From Smittium culicis (lineage: Eukaryota; Kickxellomycota; Harpellomycetes; Harpellales; Legeriomycetaceae): a stretch of 42,495 nt of DNA. Shown here piece by piece: positions 36,600-42,495 of this stretch. The notes under the pieces are model-generated. The model saw only the letters and a list, made by a program, of their open reading frames with translations, made no database searches and was not told the origin of the DNA. A program made the position numbers and the translations under genes. The stretch covers positions 1 through 42,495 of the forward strand of contig LSSN01000188.1 in NCBI GenBank assembly GCA_001970855.1, in the 5' to 3' direction. How positions within the stretch are numbered: position 1 is the stretch's first letter; each line of letters begins with the position of its first letter.

Positions 36600-39500
36600 A
36601 AGAAAAAAATGGGAAAATATAAAAATATCAACCTTCAACGTGAATGGAATATCCTGTAACAAAAAAAAAAAAAAGACAGACTATTCACTTATTTAAAAAA
36701 AATTGTTAAGTCAGATATAATCTGTATACAAAAAGTTAATATAAAAAATCTAGATAAACCATTTTGGACCAATTATTGGAACGGATTGGTATCCTGGTCA
36801 AAATATACTGCGACAATTATTAATAATAGTAAATATAAAATTTTGGAAAAGCTAATATATTTCGAAGGTAGAATAAACATAACATTGGTTGAAACACAGA
36901 ATAAAAAAATAAGAATAGTAAACCTATATTTATCAAACAACGAACGCGAGAGAAAAATATTAATAGATTTTACAACAGAAAAACTATTGGCTATTAAAAA
37001 TAGAGATGAAGAAATAACAGTCATGGGAGACATGAACATGGTTGAAGATGAAATAAATGATAGATCTCCACCTAGAATAACTTCTAAAAAGGAATGGGTA
37101 AACATGGCGGAGCTAATCAATACGTTTGGTTTATTAATTCTGCTAAGTAAACTAAATGGCAGTGACATAATTTATACATGGGAGGAATATTCTGGAAGAT
37201 ATAAATCCAGAATTGACCATATTTTAATACCGAATAATATTCTCCAAAATTGTAAAATAAAAGAAATTACATCAACAGAATTTTCAGATCATAAATGTAT
37301 TACCATTAGTTTAAAAAATTGGTCAAATAATAGAAATACTAATAAAGAAAATTGGAAGCTTAACTCAAGCTTACTTAATAAATTGGAAATCTCAAATAAA
37401 ACATCAAAAGTATTATCAATGAAATGCACAACAATTGACGAATGGGCTTTAATTAAAAGCAATTGCAAAGATTTATTCATTAAATTTGGCAAATTAAACT
37501 CCAAAAATTCCAAAATTAAGATATTACAACTAACAAATAAAACATATAACTCATTAATAAAAAGATCAAATGCTAGCACAGCTGTAATACAAACTTACAG
37601 CAAAGAAATTCTAACTAATGAGAATAAAATAAAAATGATAAAAAAGAAACAACTAGATGGGGTTATTGTCCGCTCTCGGACTAATTGGGCAGAAAAAGGT
37701 GAAAAATCCAATAAGTACTTCTTTGGTCTATTAAAAACAAAAGAAAGTAAAAATAGAATAGAGTCATTGCTCAACAAAAATGGAGAACTAATAAATGATC
37801 CAACAAAAATCAACGAAATATGCCATGGATTTTATTCAAAACTCTTGATAGGGGTGAAACATGCCCCAAAAGCCAAATTAAACTATCCCAGCAAATTAAA
37901 AAAAGGCTAACACCAAAAGAGGCTCTAGAGTTATATAAAGAAATAGAAATAGAAGAAATAGAATTCTCAATTGATAATTCGCCTAATAACAAATCACCAG
38001 GTCCAGATGGTCTATCATTTGAATTTTATAAAAAATATAAAAAAATAATATCCAAACACCTGAAGGCTATCTTTAATAATACAAATGAAATGAACAAATG
38101 GAATAGTATTATAGGCAGATCATTAATAACCCTAATTCCAAAAAAAGCAGATAACTCAAATTTAAAAAATTATAGGCCAATAACTCTATCAAATACTGAT
38201 GAAAAAATATATACTAAAATTCTCACAAATAGATTTCAAAAATTTATTGGAAAATTAATAAATGAAAACCAATCTGGTTTCATAAAAAAAAGAAGCATTT
38301 TTGATAATATCCACTCAGTTAATTTCTTATTGGAAATCAGTAAAATGAATCCGGAAATTACAAACGGATATATGTTATTAGTGGACCAAGAAAAAGCATA
38401 TGACAGAGTCGACTGGAAATATTTATTCAGGTGCCTTGAAAAGTTTGGTATTGGCCAGTTGTTTATAGAAAGAATAAAAAACATATATTATGGGTCAAAA
38501 ACATCAATTATTATCAATGGAAAAAGAACTAGACCAATTTGTATCAAGCAAGGACTAAGACAAGGAGATCCATTATCTCCACTTTTATATAATTGCATAA
38601 TAGAACCATTAATACTATTGATTGAAAAAAAAATTTCAGGAATCCCAGTAACGAATAAAGGATTCAAAATCCTAGCATATGCTGATGATTTGCTAATAGG
38701 TATTAATGGCCGCAATGAAGAAATATTAATTAATGATGCTCTTAAGCTCCATTCGCTAGCTTCGAATGCTAAAATTAATGCAGAAAAAAAAATACACCTA
38801 AAAATAGGCGCTCCAAAAGATGACTGGCTAGTAAAATAATGTTTAACACAAAATGAAACATTTAAATACTTAGGTATACTTTTTAATTCGTTGGGAATTG
38901 CATATAAAGAAAACCAAGAAGCTTTATCAAATAATATCACCGAAAAAATAAAAAGCTGGAATAACAGGAAAATATCACTTAAAGGGAAAGTGTTACTGGT
39001 TAATACTTTTTTACTTTCAAAACTATGGTTCGCTGCACACATAGTAGCTTTTGAAAAAGATTTTTTATCATTAATTAAAAAAAAGGTAAAAAATTTATTT
39101 GGAGCAATAAAAAAGCACAGATAAAATTAGATACAATAGAATTGGATAAAAAGAATGGAGGCCTAGGCTTATTAAACGTAATAGTACAATCAAAAACAAT
39201 ATTTATGAAATGGTATAATGATCTGATTGGTAATAAGAAATGTATTTGGAGAGAATCAGCGTTAAATAACCTTCAATTTATCTCCAATAAGTACACAGAA
39301 AATGAAAATTATCTTGATTTATTGGCTATAAAAACAAAAAGAAAAAATATCAACCAATTTCCACCAATGTGGAGAGAAGCGATAAAATTATCAAACGACA
39401 TATACGAAATAGACGAATCTGACATAGCCAATTGGCCTTACGAAAAAATCAAAATGCTTGGGCTAAACAAATTAAATAAAATAATCAACACCAACCTAAC

Positions 39501-40412
39501 TAAAAAAGACCAATCGTGGCTACTAAAAAATAATATATCTAGCTATGGCGAATTTATAGCAAAATGGAGTTAATCTGGGATGATGATTCGGATTTTATAT
39601 ATTTAATTAATATCAATAATAAACCAATAACTATTAACATAAACTTAATACAGAAACATGAATGGTTCGATAAAGAATTCGCTCACTCCTATAAAATACA
39701 CTCAGAAAACTTTAAAATTAATAACCAACCAATAGATAAATGGGAAAATCGATTTGTTAGAAAAATTATCGACCTAAAATACAGAAAAGAACCAATAGTA
39801 CAACCGAAGTGGGACTCTATTGGTAAAACGACTAATATTGTACCAGTATTCAATTGGACAAAAATTCACAAAATAGACCTAGAGCCAAAAATCACAAGTC
39901 ACTTATATATGCTTTTTCATAACGCTCTAATCACAGGTGAAAAACTAAGAATATGGAATAATGGTCAATATGACCAATCACAAGAATTTAAAGTATGCAA
40001 AACTAGAAAAGAAAATATAACACATATATACTTTGGCTGTATAAGAATCAATGATTTCTGGAAGCTGATTTGTCAGTTTATAAACGAAAAATCCACATTA
40101 GATACTAGTTTAACCAGTAGAATGACCGTGGATATAATATTTGACTTATTAGAGCCATTTAAAAAAAAATTTCCTAACGTTGAGATACTCTATGGTTTAG
40201 CCATTTGGAACATTTACAGGGCCAAAACTGAAGCTGCGTTAACAAAAACTATTCTGCCTGCCAAAGGAATATTCATAAGGTGGAAATATGACCTAAAAGA
40301 AAAAATTATCAGAGACCTTAAACACAAAAAGAAAAGAGACACCTGGATCAAAATAAAAACCCTTTGGTTTTCTATAGATCCAGGCGGGAAAGTTACCTTT
40401 AACAGTAGCTAA
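36600..40412 (+). pseudogene. LINE ORF2 (endonuclease and reverse transcriptase), broken
   Basis: The endonuclease starts STFNVNGIS near 36630, then ICIQ followed by Lys where the catalytic Glu belongs (codon 36732-36734), then VMGDMNMV (37021 onward), RIDHILIP and FSDHKCI. The reverse transcriptase begins near 37980 (NNKSPGPDGLSFEFYK), with YRPITLSN, QSGFIKKRSI, DQEKAYDRVDW, GLRQGDPLSPLLYN and the active site YADD at 38678-38689. The C-terminal part has a C-x8-H-x4-C motif (CKTRKENITHIYFGC, near 39995), a remnant of the zf-RVT domain. No RNase H follows. Frame breaks occur near 36672, 37905, 38840 (TAA), 39118 and 39568. The parts together would make the copy-and-paste enzyme that nicks DNA and primes reverse transcription. 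Confidence 0.85.
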
Positions 40413-40522
40413 ATACGTCTCCACTATACCTGTCTCTCCCTAAATTTAATCATCTTTATCTCTAACATATTATTTTTATTACCGTAAAAACAAATAAATA
40501 AATAGTACTATAAAAAAAAAAG

Positions 40523-40536
40523 AAAAAGTGTTGAAA
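40523..40536 (+). repeat. Target-site duplication, right copy
   Basis: AAAAAGTGTTGAAA, identical to 35001-35014. It is followed by TGAAGGGAGC, which completes the right end of the interrupted MITE. Confidence 0.85.
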
Positions 40537-40545
40537 TGAAGGGAG

Positions 40546-40732
40546 CAGTATAGTTTGCTAATTTTTTCTATTTATGGCATTATTATTGGCTGAACATGAA
40601 ATAAGTTTTAATTTTACTATTTTGGGGATTCTAGACGAAGAGAGCAGTTTGTTGAAGTTTAATTTTATTGGCTTGGGCACTCATTTGTACTAAATATTAT
40701 TGGCAGTGACGAAAAAGCATTTAGACTGTTCG
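40546..40732. other. Short spacer between MITE end and DIRS-like element
   Basis: About 190 bases with no reading frame. It may be host DNA or the outer end of the DIRS-like element, whose true boundary I cannot fix. Confidence 0.35.
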
Positions 40733-40742
40733 AGGGGCCGAA

Positions 40743-40757
40743 GGTCCCGAAAATGAT
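40743..40757. repeat. Inverted repeat arm, left, with hairpin
   Basis: GGTCCCGAAAATGAT is the exact reverse complement of 40951-40965. It sits in a small hairpin-forming context (GGGGCCGAAGGTCCC), close to a second palindromic string AGGCCTTTCAGGCC. Confidence 0.8.
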
Positions 40758-40836
40758 TGGTATTAGGCCTTTCAGGCCGATTTTCATTTTTATTGGTAGA
40801 TATAAATAGAGTTTAATAAGTAAATTAAGATATAAA

Positions 40837-42163
40837 TTAAGATATACTATAAAAGGAACCCCATAAACCCTTGGAACTATTAGTCTTTTCTAAAGTATAG
40901 CACATATAGAACGATGCAATTTTGCCTTTGGGATGCGGAGGGCGGGTCCGATCATTTTCGGGACCGAAGGTCCTCTCAATGATTGGTGTGTTTGTCGCTC
41001 TAAAAATTGGTGAGGTAGAACTGTACGCTATTTTATTGTCTAGTTTGAAGTAATACTTTTTAAAAGTATTTTCGGTTTTCCAATCAGCTTGTTGCATCAA
41101 ATCTTTTATGCTTACGCCTGAGTTAAATTCTTTTGTAACAGAAACTTCTCTGGTGCTATGTACACTATTTTTTGATCCTAAGAGCTGTATTGTTGACTAT
41201 ATTCATCTGGATATAGTGTCATTTGAAGCAGGCTTTACTTTTGGTGAAGTAATGAAAAACATGGTGTTTTCGAATTTCCCAGTAACATGTTCTTTTGTCA
41301 AATCTAAGTATTTTCCAAGCGTTCTTACTGGGCATATACTAGGGTCTTCGTTGTATGGGCTTAGCCATATCGACTTTGATCCTTTACCTTTATGCTTTGG
41401 ACAGTGTAAAAGCAACGCATTATTTTTTTCCTTTGATTATTTCAGACCTCATTATTACTTGAATTTCACTTCGAGGTCTCCATGAAGTTGAAAGCGCCAA
41501 TAACATAACACATTTTTTAGCTAGCTGTAACAGTGGAATTTTATTGTTTTCTCCCCATGACTTTAGTACTTCTAGCATCGAACATACACCCCAAGTTGGG
41601 GTGTTTATTGGGCGATATATAATGTTATTTTTTAGTCCTAATAGCAGTCTATTAATTCTTCTACCCATTTTTATAGGCTTTCCGGTTGGATATAGTGTTA
41701 ACAACCTATCTGAAACTGCTGTAGCATATATTGAGATAGACGAAGCTGAAAGTTTAAGCGAGGCAAGAAAATTTTCTAGGTTAACTGCTTCTTATTTTTT
41801 GGGGTCTATTCCTTTGCTGATAGACCACTCGCAATATTTTTTCCAACCTAGTGAGTAATTTTTTTTTGTATTTGGCCTAATAGTGTTAGATATCAATTTT
41901 TCTGCTTGCTCAGATAATTCGACGCCTGTGACCCCGACACTTTCCAAACGCACATTTCCCACTGTGAGTGCGCTGATTTCAGTATTATTGTCTCGCAGGT
42001 CGTTATATTCATTAGTTTTGAATACCATGATTGGATTTTCCAATTGGGGGTTATTATTCTCATATTTATTTTCTCTAAAATAACCCGCCTGATTGTCGGT
42101 AAAATTAAAACTGGAGGGGGGTTCGCATATGCTCCTGTTTTTGGCCATGGTGAAGAAGAGCAT
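40837..42163 (-). pseudogene. DIRS-like tyrosine recombinase, broken
   Basis: On the minus strand, from about 42163 to 40837. A core-binding-like segment (NTKKNYSLGWKKYCEWSISK) is followed by the catalytic domain. The first catalytic Arg lies in STSWRPRSE (codon near 41477-41479), the H-x-x-R box is HSTR (41149-41160), then ADW and KKYYF with the nucleophile Tyr. So the R, H-x-x-R, W and Y positions are all present. In-frame TAA codons at 41792-41794 and 41420-41422, a frameshift just after the second, and TGA plus TAG codons near 41203 and 41197 break it. The intact catalytic residues with few lesions suggest a copy that died recently. Confidence 0.75.
40951..40965. repeat. Inverted repeat arm, right, with hairpin
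   Basis: ATCATTTTCGGGACC is the exact reverse complement of 40743-40757. It runs into GGGACCGAAGGTCC, itself a stem-loop (GGACC, GAA loop, GGTCC). It lies inside the 3' end of the last recombinase reading frame. Confidence 0.8.
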
Positions 42164-42495
42164 CTGTTCCCAGAGATTGTGGATCTGGTGACTGGAAATA
42201 ATATCTCGACAGCTGGTGGATTATCACTGATGCAAATAAGTCTATTTTAAATGGGCCCCACAGTTTGTTTACTAAGCTGAACAAGCGTTTGGGCAGCATC
42301 CATTCCCAATGCTTGTCCGCATTCCGTGACAACCATTCCACCTGAATGTTGTTTTTTCCCGCTATGTGGGTATTATTTACACGTATGTTGTTGGACATTA
42401 TTATGTCCCACCACTCCTTCGCTAACCCGAGGAGCTTCCTGTTTGCTGTTGTGCCCCCGTTCTGATATATTGCCTTTGTGGTAATATTTCTGTTT
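42105..42495 (-). CDS. DIRS-like RNase H domain, C-terminal part, partial
   Basis: Open on the minus strand from the window edge to 42105. It reads TTKAIYQNGGTT, then NRKLLGLAKEWW, NNTHIAGKNN, EWLSRN, the linker IDLFASV and the YYFQSPDPQS-x-x-x-DAL end. This pattern (G-G-x-x-S/A-x-x-LL-x-LA-x-x-W, H-I-x-G-K-x-N, L-S-R, then I-D-L-F-A-S) is that of the RNase H at the end of DIRS-type reverse transcriptase. The last 59 bases overlap the start of the recombinase frame. This part has no stop, so it looks intact as far as it can be seen. Confidence 0.75.
   Translation of the reverse strand, partial: NRNITTKAIYQNGGTTANRKLLGLAKEWWDIIMSNNIRVNNTHIAGKNNIQVEWLSRNADKHWEWMLPKRLFSLVNKLWGPFKIDLFASVIIHQLSRYYFQSPDPQSLGTDALLHHGQKQEHMRTPLQF

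Larger units (their letters stand above)
35015..40522 (+). mobile_element. LINE (non-LTR retrotransposon), 5.5 kb, full-length but dead
   Basis: Bounded by a 14-base duplication (35001-35014 and 40523-40536). It starts with a CT-rich run, carries two reading frames in plus orientation, and ends in an A-rich tail (AAATAAATAAATAG, TATAAAAAAAAAAG). ORF2 has an APE-type endonuclease, a reverse transcriptase with YADD, and a C-terminal Cys/His motif as in L1/Tad1-like plant and fungal elements. Several frameshifts, mostly in poly-A runs, and nonsense codons inactivate it. It is markedly A-rich on the coding strand compared with host genes, as is usual for L1-like elements. Identity of the duplication suggests a fairly recent insertion even though the coding frames have decayed. 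Confidence 0.85.
40733..42495 (-). mobile_element. DIRS-like tyrosine-recombinase retrotransposon, 3' part, runs off the window
   Basis: On the minus strand the order is RNase H (42495-42105, open at the edge), a tyrosine recombinase reading frame overlapping its end in another frame, then a non-coding end with inverted repeats. Overlapping RT/RNase H and recombinase frames in this order are typical of DIRS elements, which integrate with a tyrosine recombinase instead of an integrase. The reverse transcriptase should lie beyond 42495. The left boundary is uncertain. Confidence 0.75.

Noticed and set aside
35126..42495. TGA read as tryptophan (altered genetic code)
   Set aside because: All host genes use TGG for Trp and have no in-frame TGA; only dead transposons carry TGA at such places.

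Overview
The window is AT-rich nuclear DNA from a eukaryote. Genes are small, some single-exon and some cut by many short GT-AG introns (RFC1 has about 18 exons), and lie between long AT-rich spacers packed with decayed transposable elements. A BET protein with two bromodomains, an NKAP homologue, TMCO1, a C9orf85-type (DUF2039) zinc protein, RFC1, a DIRS-type tyrosine-recombinase retroelement and a LINE with an APE endonuclease together suggest an early-diverging fungus. A gut-associated zoosporic or zygomycete-type lineage would fit, but this placement is inference. All eight recognised genes end in TAA or TAG and use the standard code.

Layout. 355-2277 (-): a secreted, bacterial-type GH3 beta-N-acetylglucosaminidase. 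2278-10052: about 8 kb without a host gene, holding copies of two MITE-like families and old retroelement fragments, then a 756-base N gap (10053-10808). 10942-16913 (-): RFC1, the clamp-loader large subunit. 17393-19115 (-): a membrane-anchored protein with one C-terminal CCCH finger. 19116-20781: spacer with an unassigned, more GC-rich island. 20782-22132 (+): 3-mercaptopyruvate sulfurtransferase in four exons. 22339-24303 (+): NKAP-like RS-rich splicing factor. 25210-26462 (+): TMCO1 in five exons. 27395-28047 (+): DUF2039 protein in two exons. 29458-32657 (-): BET double-bromodomain protein in five exons, one intron with a GC donor. 32658-42495: a transposon graveyard with MITE copies, a 5.5-kb LINE inserted into one of them (14-bp target duplication), and the end of a DIRS-like element running off the right edge.

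The host genes are housekeeping functions (replication, chromatin reading, splicing, ER calcium handling or membrane protein biogenesis, sulfur metabolism) and do not form a cluster or pathway. The most notable points are the bacterial-type secreted GH3 enzyme, the nested LINE-in-MITE insertion, the two MITE families, the membrane-anchored CCCH protein, and an RFC1 5' region whose reading frame seems to need a micro-exon. I found no convincing new defence or biosynthetic system.
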